A DNA stretch of 64,000 nucleotides from Rhodanobacteraceae bacterium (GCA_016790075.1 JAEUPP010000057.1:62001-126000); one strand, 5' to 3'; shown: positions 34,739 through 44,002, counted from the stretch's first letter. Made by a program: numbers and translations. The notes: a model not told the origin generated them from the letters alone.

Positions 34739-36261
34739 CGATGCCTGACCCGGTTGAGCGTTATCTCGACGAATTTCTGCGCGCGCGCGCGCGGCCGCTG
34801 CTGCTGACGTTCGACGCGAACTGGCAACTGGTCGACGTGCATGGCGATACCTCGATTCGCGGCCTCGACGCCGACGGGCCTCATACGCTGGTACAGCAGC
34901 TACAGGATCTGTTTCTCGGGTTGCCTTGTGATCAGCCGCAGGACCTGCCCTTTGTCGAACTTGCCGGCGGAATTCATGCGCATGTGCACCTGATACCCGA
35001 GAGCGACCGCTTTCATCTGCTGCTGCTTGATGCCAGCGACGAACACGCGCGCACACAGGTACAGCAGCAACTCGGCAATGATGCAACTCTCGCGGTTTTT
35101 GAAAAAACACGATCGCTTGCACGTCTGCGCCAGATCAGAAACGAACTTGAGCAGCAGCGCGCCAGGCTGGAGGAAGCAAACGCCCTCAAGAACGCCTTGT
35201 TTGCGACCCTGAGTCACGAATTCCGTACCCCTCTTACTTCGATCTTCGGCTATCTGCATCTGCTCGAGCGCTACGGTGAGAGCGCGCGCGACCAGGCGCT
35301 GTCAGCGCTGCGGCGCAATGCCAGCTATCTGTTCGCGCTGGCCGAGAATCTGCTCGAATACGGCCGTTCCGAGGCTGGCGAAACCCTGCTTACTCCGACC
35401 GTCCTCGATCTTTCTGTACTCGTCACCGATCTCGAAGCCATGTTCTGCCCACTGGCCGCAGAGAAGCGCCTTGAACTGAGTGTCGAGGCGGGGCCCGTGC
35501 CGCCATCCGATGCCTTGTTCGATGTGGTCAAGCTACGCCAGATCGCGATCAATTTGCTGTCAAACGCGTTGCGTTATACGCCGGCCGGTTATGTGTGTGT
35601 GTATCTGGGCTGGGAGCGCGATCGGTTGCGGATAGAGGTGCGCGACAGTGGGCTCGGCATTGATGCGGAATACCAGGCAAAGGTGTTCAAGCCGTTCAAC
35701 CGCGGCGCGCAGCATGGTGCCTGCAGTGCCGGACTCGGCCTGTCCATCGTCAAGCGGCTGGTGGAGCGCATGTCCGGCCTTATCGAACTCGAATCGACAC
35801 CCGGCAAGGGCAGTGCGTTCCGTGTCGCGTTGCCGCCGCTGGTTGCCGCTGGTCCGCCGCAGGTTGCGCCCGTAGTACCTGAGGGTTCGCATCGAAGCTT
35901 TAGCAGCGCACTCGTCGTTGATGACGATCCGGATGTGGCGGCGCTGCTTGAGGTGCTGCTCGGCGATTTCGGCATGCGGGCGCGGATCGCAACGAATGTC
36001 GCCGAGGCGATCGCCATGGTAGCCGCCGAGGTGCCCGACCTGGTGCTCGTGGATGTGGAGTTGCCCGGGCTGTCGGGCAACGCGGCGGTATATCAACTCC
36101 GTTCACAAGGGTACAAAGGTCGCATAGTTACTGTTTCAGCAAATGCGACAGAATCGGCGCGCTCCGCTGCGATCACGGCTGGTGCGGATCACTACCTGAC
36201 CAAGCCGCTCGACTTCGTGCAGTTTGCACGCGTAGTGCAGGGCTTTGCTGCCGTTACCTGA
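34735..36261 (+). CDS. Soluble hybrid histidine kinase of the GTPase cluster
   Basis: 508 residues without membrane helices. The N-terminal domain (1-110) is PAS-like in look (LLLTFDANWQLVDVHGD); a coiled coil (ELEQQRARLEEANALKNALF) leads to HisKA with His161 in SHEFRTPLTS, HATPase with DSGLGIDAEYQ and AGLGLSIVKR, and a C-terminal receiver with ALVVDDDPDV and acceptor Asp440 in LVLVDVELPG. The ATG overlaps the GTPase stop. Being soluble, it could receive its signal from the GTPase or the OmpA-like protein; this is inference. Confidence 0.93.
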   Translation: MTMPDPVERYLDEFLRARARPLLLTFDANWQLVDVHGDTSIRGLDADGPHTLVQQLQDLFLGLPCDQPQDLPFVELAGGIHAHVHLIPESDRFHLLLLDASDEHARTQVQQQLGNDATLAVFEKTRSLARLRQIRNELEQQRARLEEANALKNALFATLSHEFRTPLTSIFGYLHLLERYGESARDQALSALRRNASYLFALAENLLEYGRSEAGETLLTPTVLDLSVLVTDLEAMFCPLAAEKRLELSVEAGPVPPSDALFDVVKLRQIAINLLSNALRYTPAGYVCVYLGWERDRLRIEVRDSGLGIDAEYQAKVFKPFNRGAQHGACSAGLGLSIVKRLVERMSGLIELESTPGKGSAFRVALPPLVAAGPPQVAPVVPEGSHRSFSSALVVDDDPDVAALLEVLLGDFGMRARIATNVAEAIAMVAAEVPDLVLVDVELPGLSGNAAVYQLRSQGYKGRIVTVSANATESARSAAITAGADHYLTKPLDFVQFARVVQGFAAVT

Positions 36262-36306
36262 TGCCTGCGTGGTAGCATCGGTCTTTTCTCCGGGTATGAA
36301 GCCGTG

Positions 36307-36894
36307 ATGTTCTGTCCTGAAGCGCTTGCCGAATTCGACGCACTGCTGGCGGAGGCGATTGCGGGTGCCGATCCCGAACCGACAGCGATGAATCTCAGCA
36401 CGGTCGATGCGCGTGGCAGGCCGCACTCGCGTATCGTGTTGCTCAAGGGTGTTGGTCCGAACGGTCTGCTTTTTTTTACCAACTACACCAGTGCCAAGGG
36501 CGAGGAGCTGGCTGCAAACCCGCATGCTGCGCTATGCCTGCACTGGAAGCATCTGCGCGAAGGGGTACAGGTGCGTATGGAGGGGCAAGTGCAGACCTTG
36601 CCTGAGGCGGATTCGGATACGTATTTTTCGACCCGTCCACGCGGCAGCCAGATAGGCGCCTGGGCCTCGCTGCAGTCTCAGGTTCTGCCCGAACGCGCCG
36701 ACTTCGAGGCCCGCATCGCGCAGTACGAGGCCGAGTTCGCGGGCCGTGACGTGCCGCGCCCTCCCCATTGGGGCGGCTATCTGTTGCGGCCCGACCTCAT
36801 CGAGTTCTGGTATGGCGCCAAGTTCCGCCTGCATGAACGTTATCGTTATGAGGTTATCGACGGCGCTTGGCAGAAGCAGTTGCTATACCCGTAG
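36307..36894 (+). CDS. pdxH: Pyridoxamine 5'-phosphate oxidase
   Basis: About 195 residues. FMN enzyme making PLP from PNP/PMP. Motifs: AMNLSTVDARGRPHSRIVLL, FTNYTSAKGEELAANP, ALCLHWKHLREGVQVRMEGQ, STRPRGSQIGAWAS and the C-terminal RLHERYRYE. A GTG directly in front of the ATG could also start translation. It follows the hybrid kinase at short distance. Confidence 0.95.
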   Translation: MFCPEALAEFDALLAEAIAGADPEPTAMNLSTVDARGRPHSRIVLLKGVGPNGLLFFTNYTSAKGEELAANPHAALCLHWKHLREGVQVRMEGQVQTLPEADSDTYFSTRPRGSQIGAWASLQSQVLPERADFEARIAQYEAEFAGRDVPRPPHWGGYLLRPDLIEFWYGAKFRLHERYRYEVIDGAWQKQLLYP

Positions 36895-36905
36895 GAAACG
36901 CCGCC

Positions 36906-37697
36906 ATGTACCCCGCGCGCATCGTCTGCCTGACCGAAGAGCCGACGGAAGTCCTTTACGCAATCGGCGAGCAGGACCGCATCGTCGGCATTTCCGGTTT
37001 CACGGTACGCCCGCCACGGGCGCGCAAGGAAAAGCCCAAAGTCTCCGCATTCACAAGCGCGAAGATAGGCGAGATCCTCAAGCTTGAACCGGATCTCGTC
37101 ATCGGTTTTTCCGATATCCAGGCCGATATCGCCCGCGACTTGATCAAGGCCGGGGTCGAAGTCTGGATCAGCAATCACCGTTCGGTGAGTGGCATCCTGG
37201 GCTATATCCGCCGGCTTGCCGGCATGGTCGGTCGCGCCGACGCGGGTCAAGCGTTGGCACGTCGCGCAGAAGCGCATATCGCAGCGGTCACCGCCGCCGC
37301 TGCCCAGTTGCCGCGGCGTCCACGGGTCTATTTCGAGGAATGGGACGATCCGCTTATTACCGGCATTCGCTGGGTCGGCGAATTGGTCCGCATCGCCGGC
37401 GGTGACGATGTGTTTCCCGAACTCAGTGAAAAATCACTTGCGCGGGACCGCATCCTTGCCGATGCGCGCGAAGTCGTGCGGCGTTCACCTGATCTGGTTC
37501 TCGGCTCCTGGTGCGGGAAACGATTTCGTGCGGAACGCGTAGCTGCCCGCCCCGGCTGGGACGCAGTGCCTGCCGTGCGTGACGGCGAATTGCACGAGAT
37601 CAAGTCGCCCATCATTCTGCAGCCTGGGCCTGCTGCGCTGTTCGATGGTCTCGACGCCATCCATGCGCGGATTGTGGCTTGGGCGAAGCGGGCCTGA
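36906..37697 (+). CDS. BtuF-like corrinoid/metal-binding protein without signal peptide
   Basis: 263 residues of periplasmic-binding-protein class III type: ARIVCLTEEPTEVLYAIGEQ, GISGFTVRPPRARKEKPKVS, LKLEPDLVIGFSDIQ and the connecting helix region. Family members bind vitamin B12 or siderophores for ABC importers. There is no export signal, so this copy should be cytoplasmic. AGGAAACG before the ATG at 36906 supports the start; in-frame codons further upstream add no signal either. No permease or ATPase genes are adjacent. Cobalamin genes lie 4-8 kb downstream. Confidence 0.8.
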   Translation: MYPARIVCLTEEPTEVLYAIGEQDRIVGISGFTVRPPRARKEKPKVSAFTSAKIGEILKLEPDLVIGFSDIQADIARDLIKAGVEVWISNHRSVSGILGYIRRLAGMVGRADAGQALARRAEAHIAAVTAAAAQLPRRPRVYFEEWDDPLITGIRWVGELVRIAGGDDVFPELSEKSLARDRILADAREVVRRSPDLVLGSWCGKRFRAERVAARPGWDAVPAVRDGELHEIKSPIILQPGPAALFDGLDAIHARIVAWAKRA

Positions 37698-38223
37698 TTG
37701 TCTCGCCTCGCATTCGGCGCGGTGTCGCCGGCAGGCTTCAGTTCCAGATCTTGCGTTTGCTCATGCTGGCTATCCTGAGCGTTCGCCCGGCGAGAAACGC
37801 AACCGCGTTGTCTCATTGATTGTCTTGTTTCAACCTACCTTTGTAGACAAGTGTTTCTGTAGCCTTTCGTGAATTGGAGTTGCTCGTGCCGCAGGTGGTA
37901 TGACGCCGTCGCACCGTGGCGGTCGGCCGCTGGCATGGTATCGGTAGGGAACCGTAGCCAAACAATCGTTTGAAATTACCGTTTGAGCGATGCTAGAGTC
38001 GCCTCGCCGCCGCAGTCGTGCGCCGGCAATACCATTCAATCATCGTTCGTCATGCTGGGAGGGTCTCGGGACTCGAGGCCGGACGTCGGTTGACAGAAGT
38101 GGCCGCGGGGGCGGTCCGCCGAAGACGGGAATATCCGCACGGCAGGAGCAATGAATCGGGACGAATGGCCGGCAGTACCGGCAGTATCGTTAGGTCCGAG
38201 GCTTCCCTGGGGAGAGGGAAGTT
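37698..38223 (+). other. Long lipase leader region, no gene recognised
   Basis: About 530 bases with only random-looking open frames. It must contain the lipase promoter. I searched by eye for a sigma-54 box (TGGC-N8-TTGC), as used by some lipase genes, and found no good match. It includes moderately AT-rich stretches around 37.8-38.0 kb. GGGGAGAGGGAAG just before 38224 is the lipase ribosome binding site. Confidence 0.5.
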
Positions 38224-39156
38224 ATGATGCGCCACGTCTTTGGACGCCTGCTCGGCGTCCTGCTTTGCCTTTGCATTGTCGCGCCGGTTGCGGCTCAGTC
38301 AGGTTATACGCAGACCCGTCATCCGATCGTGCTGGTACACGGCATGCTGGGCTTCGACAGTCTGCTCGGTGTTTACGACTATTGGTACGGTGTTCCCGCG
38401 GAGTTGCGCGCCGGCGGTGCGACGGTCTATGTGGCCAGCCTGTCGGCGGTGAATTCAAGCACGGCGCGGGGCGAGCAGCTGGTGCGTGATCTGGATCATC
38501 TGCGCGCCCTGTACGGGCATGCCAAGTTCAACCTGATCGGACACAGTCACGGCGGCCCGACGATTCGTTATGTCGCGTCGGTGCGGCCTGATCTCGTCGC
38601 CTCGATCACGTCGGTAGGATCTCCACACAAAGGCAGCAAAGTAGCTGATGGGCTTGAGGCAACTTTGCCGCCGGGCTCGCCGCTGCGGCCCCTGGTGGCC
38701 GGTTTTGTCGACGCACTGGGCAGTTTTCTTGCGGCACTTTCCGGCAATAGCGATCCGCAATACGCGCTAGGCGCACTGGCCTCGCTCAATACCGCCGGCG
38801 CCAGCGCGTTCAACGCACTGCATCCGCAGGGCATGCCGAGCTCGAGCTGCGGCCAGGGTGCTGCCGTGGTCAACGGCGTGCGTTACTACTCGATCAGTGG
38901 TACTTCGGTGCTCACCAATATCTTCGACGCCTCAGACGTGCTGATGGGGGCAGGCAGCCTATTTTTTGGCCTCGAGGCCAATGACGGGCTGGTCTCGCGC
39001 TGCTCAAGCCACCTTGGTGTGGTGCTGCGCGATGACTATGGCTGGAACCATCTTGACGAAGTGAATCAGATACTCGCGTTGCGCGGTCTGTTTGCGTCCA
39101 ATCCTGTCAGCGTGCTGCGCGCGCAGGCGAACCGGCTGAAGTCGGCCGGTCTGTGA
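38224..39156 (+). CDS. Secreted triacylglycerol lipase (family I, foldase-dependent)
   Basis: 310 residues with signal peptide MMRHVFGRLLGVLLCLCIVA. Catalytic triad by motif: Ser108 in GHSHGG, Asp254 in EANDGLVSRCSS and His276 in GWNHLDEVNQ, the last also holding the calcium-site Asp. The oxyanion region is IVLVHGMLGFD. Two Cys in the mature part (SSSCGQ and SRCSS) match the disulfide of Pseudomonas/Burkholderia LipA. The stop overlaps the foldase start as GTGA. Folding needs the neighbouring chaperone, and export probably uses a type II system elsewhere. Confidence 0.95.
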   Translation: MMRHVFGRLLGVLLCLCIVAPVAAQSGYTQTRHPIVLVHGMLGFDSLLGVYDYWYGVPAELRAGGATVYVASLSAVNSSTARGEQLVRDLDHLRALYGHAKFNLIGHSHGGPTIRYVASVRPDLVASITSVGSPHKGSKVADGLEATLPPGSPLRPLVAGFVDALGSFLAALSGNSDPQYALGALASLNTAGASAFNALHPQGMPSSSCGQGAAVVNGVRYYSISGTSVLTNIFDASDVLMGAGSLFFGLEANDGLVSRCSSHLGVVLRDDYGWNHLDEVNQILALRGLFASNPVSVLRAQANRLKSAGL

Positions 39157-40154
39157 GAAATCGCGGATCTGTCGTGGCAGCAGCGCTGATAGCGCTGCTG
39201 CTCGCGTTTCTGATGCAGTGGCAGACCGATGTCGCATCGCCGGCCGGTGCGGTTATGCCGCCGTCGTCGCAGCCTGGCGCGGCGGTAAATGAGTCCGTGG
39301 TGAGCACCGCACCGCGTCGTGCACCGCAGGCTGCCGCCGTGACGGCGCAGGACTCGCTGCGTGGTACTGCGGTCGATGGCGCTGTACGTGTCGATGCGCA
39401 GGGCCGGGTAGGGCGCGATCGCGATCTGCGTCGCGTATTCGACTATTTTCTGACGCGGCTGGGCGAGCGCAGCCTCGAGCGCATCCGTGCCGATCTTGCC
39501 TGGTGGCTGCAGCAACAGCCGCAGCTTGATGCAGCAACACGGGCCGAGGTGCTTGCTTTGTTCGACCGTTATGTCGAGCTGCAGCACGCGACTGCCGCGC
39601 TGCCCCGCAGCGGCGATCTGCGCACCGACTTGCAGCGCCTGCAGGAATTGCGCGTGCGTGAACTCGGCGCCGGACTCGCACAGGCATGGTTTGGTGAGGA
39701 GGAGGCGTATACGGCACATACCCTGGCGCGGCTGGTGACGGCGCGCGATGCCACGCTTGATGAAGCCACGCGGCGGCAGCGTCTCGCCGATATCGAGGCC
39801 CAGCTCGACCCCATGCAGCGTACGAGCCGCGACGCCAGCCTCGCGTTCCAGCAGGCAGTCGCCGACAGCCGCCACTTCGACACTGCTGCGGTTTCGGCAC
39901 AGCACCGCGCCGAACAGCGGCGCCAGCACTGGGGTGAAGAGGCGGCTATACGGCTGGCCGAACTCGATCAGCAGGAAGCGGGCTGGCAGTCGCGGCTGCT
40001 GGCCTATGCGCAGGCGCGCGAGCGATTGTTTGCAGACCGGTCGCTGTCGCCGGTGCAGCGCGAGCAGCGCCTTGCGCAGCTACTGGAGGGGTTCAGCGCG
40101 GCGGAGCGCCGGCGCGTGCTGGCACTTGCCGAGGACGGGCTGTTGCCGCACTGA
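39153..40154 (+). CDS. Lipase-specific foldase (Lif)
   Basis: 333 residues. An N-terminal membrane anchor (VVAAALIALLLAFLMQW) and a Pro/Ala-rich linker are followed by a helical periplasmic domain. DSLRGTAVDG and the foldase motif RRVFDYFLTRLGE (Rx1x2FDY[F/C]L) are diagnostic. It is a steric chaperone for the co-encoded lipase and stays in the inner membrane. The GTG start is set by the overlap with the lipase stop. Confidence 0.95.
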   Translation: MRNRGSVVAAALIALLLAFLMQWQTDVASPAGAVMPPSSQPGAAVNESVVSTAPRRAPQAAAVTAQDSLRGTAVDGAVRVDAQGRVGRDRDLRRVFDYFLTRLGERSLERIRADLAWWLQQQPQLDAATRAEVLALFDRYVELQHATAALPRSGDLRTDLQRLQELRVRELGAGLAQAWFGEEEAYTAHTLARLVTARDATLDEATRRQRLADIEAQLDPMQRTSRDASLAFQQAVADSRHFDTAAVSAQHRAEQRRQHWGEEAAIRLAELDQQEAGWQSRLLAYAQARERLFADRSLSPVQREQRLAQLLEGFSAAERRRVLALAEDGLLPH

Positions 40155-40367
40155 GCCGGCCGGTTCATGGTGTGATCGTATCCGCGGGAGTCCGGTCCCG
40201 ACATTCGTCTCCGCCGCTTGGGGCAGGTGAACCGAGTTGCCCCGATGGCGGCGGCGCCGGCAACAGCTGGAAAGCAGCCCGTATACTTTTCCGATGACGT
40301 TCGATCGGGCCGCGACCGCGTGGCAGGCAAGCACATGCAGCAGAATGTCTGGCCCGTTGACGTGTCC

Positions 40368-40383
40368 CGAGCATAAGTGCTCG
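40368..40383 (-). terminator. Small hairpin after the HDAC-family gene
   Basis: CGAGCA, TAAG loop, TGCTCG: a 6-bp stem about 12 bases past the minus-strand stop. It has no T-run, so this is a weak candidate. Confidence 0.25.
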
Positions 40384-40394
40384 CACTTGCCGCG

Positions 40395-41318
40395 CTAGTC
40401 AAGCAATGCGGCAACGTGCGCCTGCACTGACTGGCGCAAGGCGGTCAGGCTATAGCCGCCTTCCAGGCTGGATACGATGCGACCGTGTGCGTGTTTCTCG
40501 GCAAGCGCGACGAGTTCCTGGGTGACCCAGGCATAGTCCTCGGCAGCGAGATTGAGATTGGCGAGCGGGTCGAGCCGGTGTGCATCGAAGCCGGCGGAGA
40601 CGAACAGCAGTTGCGGTGCGAATGCGTCCAGTGCCGGCAGCACGCGGTCGCGATAGGCGGCGCGGAATTCGCTGCCGCCGCTGCCGGGCGGCAGCGGTTC
40701 GTTGACTATGTTGCCAGCCCCGGTTTCGCCGCGCAGCCCTGTTCCCGGATACAGCGGCATTTCGTGGGTCGAGGCGTAGAGCACGCGGGCGTCGCTTGCA
40801 AAAATGTCCTGCGTGCCATTGCCATGATGTACATCGAAATCGACGATGGCCACGCGTGCAAGACCGCAGGCGAGCGCATGGCGCGCGCCGACGGCGACGT
40901 TGTTGAAGAGGCAAAAGCCCATCGCCTCGGCAGCCGTCGCATGATGACCGGGCGGGCGCACGGCGCAGAATGCTCGCTTGTGGCGTGCGGCCAGCACGCC
41001 GTCGACGGCGGCGCAGACCGCACCGGCCGCGCGCAGGGCAGCATCGAGCGACGCGGGCGACATGACCGTGTCAGCGTCGATACGCAGCCAGGAACCTGCC
41101 GCCGGGGCCAGTGCAAAGATCTGTGCGACATGTTCGCCGTGGTGCGCGAGTTCAAGCTGGGTGCGCGTCGCACGCGGTGCCTCGATACGGTCGAGCCCTG
41201 CAAAGCGGTCGCCGTCCAGTGCTTCAAGCACGGCCTGCAGACGAGCCGGGGATTCCGGATGGCCTGAACCCGGATCGTGTTCAAGGCAACTGACGTGGGT
41301 GTAAAGGGCGAGGTGCAT
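40395..41318 (-). CDS. Histone-deacetylase-family deacylase (AcuC/AphA-like)
   Basis: 307 residues. A zinc-dependent amide hydrolase acting on acetyl-lysine, acetylpolyamines or similar; the substrate is not deducible. Motifs: HPESPARLQAVLEAL, VRPPGHHATAAEAMGFCLFN with the tandem His, IVDFDVHHGNGTQDIF with zinc ligands Asp and His, and SAGFDAHRLDPLANL with the third ligand Asp. A longer upstream start exists, but the family begins at MHLALYTH. It lies 11 bases after the adenosyltransferase gene, so the two are likely one operon. Confidence 0.92.
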   Translation of the reverse strand: MHLALYTHVSCLEHDPGSGHPESPARLQAVLEALDGDRFAGLDRIEAPRATRTQLELAHHGEHVAQIFALAPAAGSWLRIDADTVMSPASLDAALRAAGAVCAAVDGVLAARHKRAFCAVRPPGHHATAAEAMGFCLFNNVAVGARHALACGLARVAIVDFDVHHGNGTQDIFASDARVLYASTHEMPLYPGTGLRGETGAGNIVNEPLPPGSGGSEFRAAYRDRVLPALDAFAPQLLFVSAGFDAHRLDPLANLNLAAEDYAWVTQELVALAEKHAHGRIVSSLEGGYSLTALRQSVQAHVAALLD

Positions 41319-41329
41319 GGAGGCGGCGC

Positions 41330-41896
41330 TCAGGAAGATGCCGGCTTCTTGCGCCGTTCGTGCTGCCACAGCACTTCCCCGTGACCGCTGCGCCGTGCCA
41401 GCACGCGCGCGAGTACGAACAGCAGGTCCGATAGGCGATTGAGATAACGCGTTACTTCGGAACGCACACTCTCGTGCTGGGCCAGCGTGATGACTTCGCG
41501 TTCGCTGCGGCGGCAGACGGTACGGGCAAGGTGGCAGGTCGCTGCGGCCATGCCGCCGCCCGGCAGGATGAAATCCTTGAGCGGCGGTAGATCGTCGTTG
41601 AAACCATCGAGCACGGACTCAAGCCGGGTGATGTCCTCGTCGAACACCATCGCCATGCCCGGAATGCACAGTTCGCCGCCGAGATCGAACAGATCGTGCT
41701 GTATCTGCGTCAGCGGTTCGCGGATGTCTTCGCCGATCTCCTGGGCCAGCAGCATGCCGATAACGCTATTGAGCTCGTCGACCGTGCCATAGGCGTTGAC
41801 GCGGGCGGAGTCCTTGCGGACGCGCGTGCCGTCGCCCAGGCCGGTGGTTCCGTCGTCACCGGTGCGGGTATAGATTTTCGAGAGTCGGTTGCCCAT
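41330..41896 (-). CDS. PduO-type cob(I)alamin adenosyltransferase
   Basis: 188 residues. Makes adenosylcobalamin from cob(I)alamin and ATP. Motifs: KIYTRTGDDGTTGLGDGTRV with the phosphate-binding loop, KDSARVNAYGTVDELNSVIG, and RTVCRRSEREVI with the conserved Arg/Glu, then RYLNRLSDLLFVLARV. First gene of a two-gene minus-strand unit with the HDAC-like gene. It is functionally tied to cobS and the CobC-like phosphatase about 2.7 kb away. Confidence 0.95.
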   Translation of the reverse strand: MGNRLSKIYTRTGDDGTTGLGDGTRVRKDSARVNAYGTVDELNSVIGMLLAQEIGEDIREPLTQIQHDLFDLGGELCIPGMAMVFDEDITRLESVLDGFNDDLPPLKDFILPGGGMAAATCHLARTVCRRSEREVITLAQHESVRSEVTRYLNRLSDLLFVLARVLARRSGHGEVLWQHERRKKPASS

Positions 41897-42160
41897 GTTG
41901 TTCCGTGTCGAGCCTCGGTGGAGGCCGGATCATCTGCGGTTGCGTTCTTGTGGAATAAATAGTTGGCGGCGATGCCGGCCTGTGCCGGCAGTCTACTGCA
42001 CTTGACCCGGGATGAAGGCAGCGCCGGGCCAGCTGCGGCGGCACCTGCAGGCGAGTTTGTGCCGCGGCCCAGGCATTCGCTGTCTGCTTGTGGTTCACCT
42101 GGGCTTGGCCCACCATCGGCTTTCTGCCGCGCGCTGGTGCTGCCTGCGAGGGGACCCTAC

Positions 42161-44002
42161 ATGTCGACTCTGCGTCTTGCCTTCGTAAAGCTATTCGGCT
42201 GGTCGCTGCTTGGTCTGTTCCTGCTGCCACTGCTCACCTGGTGGGTCAGTGGCCACGGGCTCGACAACATGACCGCTGAACTGCGTGCCGGTCTGCACTC
42301 GGCGCTCGCGCAGAAGACTGACCTCGATGCCCCCAGCCGCGCGATGTGGCAGGCGCTGGCCGACAATGCGACCGCGCGCGGCATCTGCGACGGCAGCTTG
42401 CCGCAACTGGACTACCTGGTCGTCGAGGTCTGTGGTGCAAGCGGCGATGTAGGCCAGTTTCTGCTGGCGAAAAAGGTTTCGGTCGCGATGTTATGGCTGG
42501 GGCTAGGTAGCTTGCTCTGGATCGCCGCTGTTGTAGGTGTTGCGTATTTTCGCCCGCGTTTGCAGCTTTCCGCCTTCAGTGCGGGGTGGTGGAGCCTGCG
42601 CGCAGTCAGCGCGGTCGAGGTGCTGGTTCAGGCGGCGATGCTGGTCTGGCTCTCGTACTGGATTACCGCGCTGTTCTTCAGCATCTACGTGCCCAAACTC
42701 ATCATCATTGCCGCAGTGCTGGCCGCGATGGGCGCATGGATCGCGATCTCGGCCATCTTCAAGCGCGTAAAAATGGACAATGCCATTAGTGGTGTGCCAA
42801 TTCCCCGCGAGCAGGCGCCCGCGCTCTGGGCGCGTGTGGGTCAATGTGCAGCCAAGCTGGGTACGGCTCCACCGCAGCAGATCATTGCCGGCATTGATGC
42901 CAGTTTCTTCGTGACCGAAGCGCCGCTGCGGCTGCCGCAGGGTGAGGTCCGCGGTCGCAGCCTGTTCGTAAGCCTGCCGCTGCTGCGCCTGCTCAGCCGC
43001 AACGAGGCCGATGCCGTGCTCGCCCACGAGATGGCGCACTTCAGCGGCGGCGACACGGCTTTCAGCGCAGCTCTCGGGCCCAAGCTCGTTGCCTATGCGC
43101 ACTACCTCGGCGCACTCAGCCAGAACCTGCTGACCGTGCTTGCCTCGTTCGCGCTGAATCTGTTCCGCGCCGCGTTCGAGCTCGCGCTGTCCAATGCGAG
43201 CCGCGCGCGAGAGTTCGCCGCTGACAAGGCCGCGGCTGACCTCGTTTCCGGCGATGCGATTGCGCGCTCGCTGATCAAGGTGTCAGCGTATTCGGCCTAT
43301 CGCAATACGGTCGAGCAGTCGCTGTTTGAGCAGCGCGAGCGGCATGAGGGGCCGCTTGACCTCGCGGGCCGCGTTGCGCATGGCCTGGTTGCTTTTGCGC
43401 ATTCGCCTGATTTCCAGTCGGCGGTGGCGCAAGCCGGCACGCCGCATCCGTTCGATTCGCATCCGCCGCTGCAGCAGCGGATGCAGCAGGTCGGTGCGGT
43501 CTATCCGACCTCGGCGTTTGCCGGCATAGTCGAGTCGGCGCCAGCGGACACATGGACAGACCTGATCCATGATGTTGCTTCGATGGAAGCGTCCCTGTGG
43601 CAGCAGTACGAATCGAATTTCGCGGCCGAGCACGAACAGCAGCTTGCCTATCGCTATGAACCGGCGAACGAAGCGGAGCTCGCCATAGTGCTGCGCTATT
43701 TTCCTGGCGTGGAAATTGCGCAGAAGAAAGGTGGCGTGATCCGTATCAGCTATCGTGGCGTGGAGACGCCTGATACGACACTCGACTGGGATCAGGTTTC
43801 CCGGGTGCAATACGACGATGGCAGCTTTGGCACCAGCGATACCCTGACGATTACACATCCGGAGCGCGGCACGTTAGGCATGGCCAAGAGCACCAAGCTC
43901 AAGCTCGCGCTGAGCGCACAGGCGCGGGAATCGTTCAAGCAGTCGTTTGGCCGTTACTGGCAGCGGCACCAGATCATGCGCAAGTTGCAGGCAGGCTCTT
44001 AG
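42161..44002 (+). CDS. M48-family membrane metalloprotease
   Basis: 613 residues. One or two helices at the N-terminus (LFGWSLLGLFLLPLLTWWV) and two more before residue 210 precede the peptidase domain. Zinc motif HEMAH at residues 289-293, a third ligand Glu in ASRAREFAADKAA, and a helix between them (LLTVLASFALNLFRAAFELA). The C-terminal 130 residues resemble no domain I know. It is related to HtpX/YhfN-like integral proteases. The ATG at 42161 has GAGGGG upstream; a longer frame start is Pro/Ala-rich and rejected. Its stop overlaps that of the convergent phosphatase gene. Confidence 0.87.
   Translation: MSTLRLAFVKLFGWSLLGLFLLPLLTWWVSGHGLDNMTAELRAGLHSALAQKTDLDAPSRAMWQALADNATARGICDGSLPQLDYLVVEVCGASGDVGQFLLAKKVSVAMLWLGLGSLLWIAAVVGVAYFRPRLQLSAFSAGWWSLRAVSAVEVLVQAAMLVWLSYWITALFFSIYVPKLIIIAAVLAAMGAWIAISAIFKRVKMDNAISGVPIPREQAPALWARVGQCAAKLGTAPPQQIIAGIDASFFVTEAPLRLPQGEVRGRSLFVSLPLLRLLSRNEADAVLAHEMAHFSGGDTAFSAALGPKLVAYAHYLGALSQNLLTVLASFALNLFRAAFELALSNASRAREFAADKAAADLVSGDAIARSLIKVSAYSAYRNTVEQSLFEQRERHEGPLDLAGRVAHGLVAFAHSPDFQSAVAQAGTPHPFDSHPPLQQRMQQVGAVYPTSAFAGIVESAPADTWTDLIHDVASMEASLWQQYESNFAAEHEQQLAYRYEPANEAELAIVLRYFPGVEIAQKKGGVIRISYRGVETPDTTLDWDQVSRVQYDDGSFGTSDTLTITHPERGTLGMAKSTKLKLALSAQARESFKQSFGRYWQRHQIMRKLQAGS

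Noticed and set aside
37698-38223. Sigma-54 promoter for the lipase
   Set aside because: Some lipase genes use sigma-54, but I found no TGGC-N8-TTGC pair with correct spacing here.
41973-41990. Hairpin TGCCGGC-CTGT-GCCGGCA upstream of the M48 protease as a regulatory site
   Set aside because: Short GC-only 7-bp stem in GC-rich DNA, no T-run and far from the start codon; probably chance.
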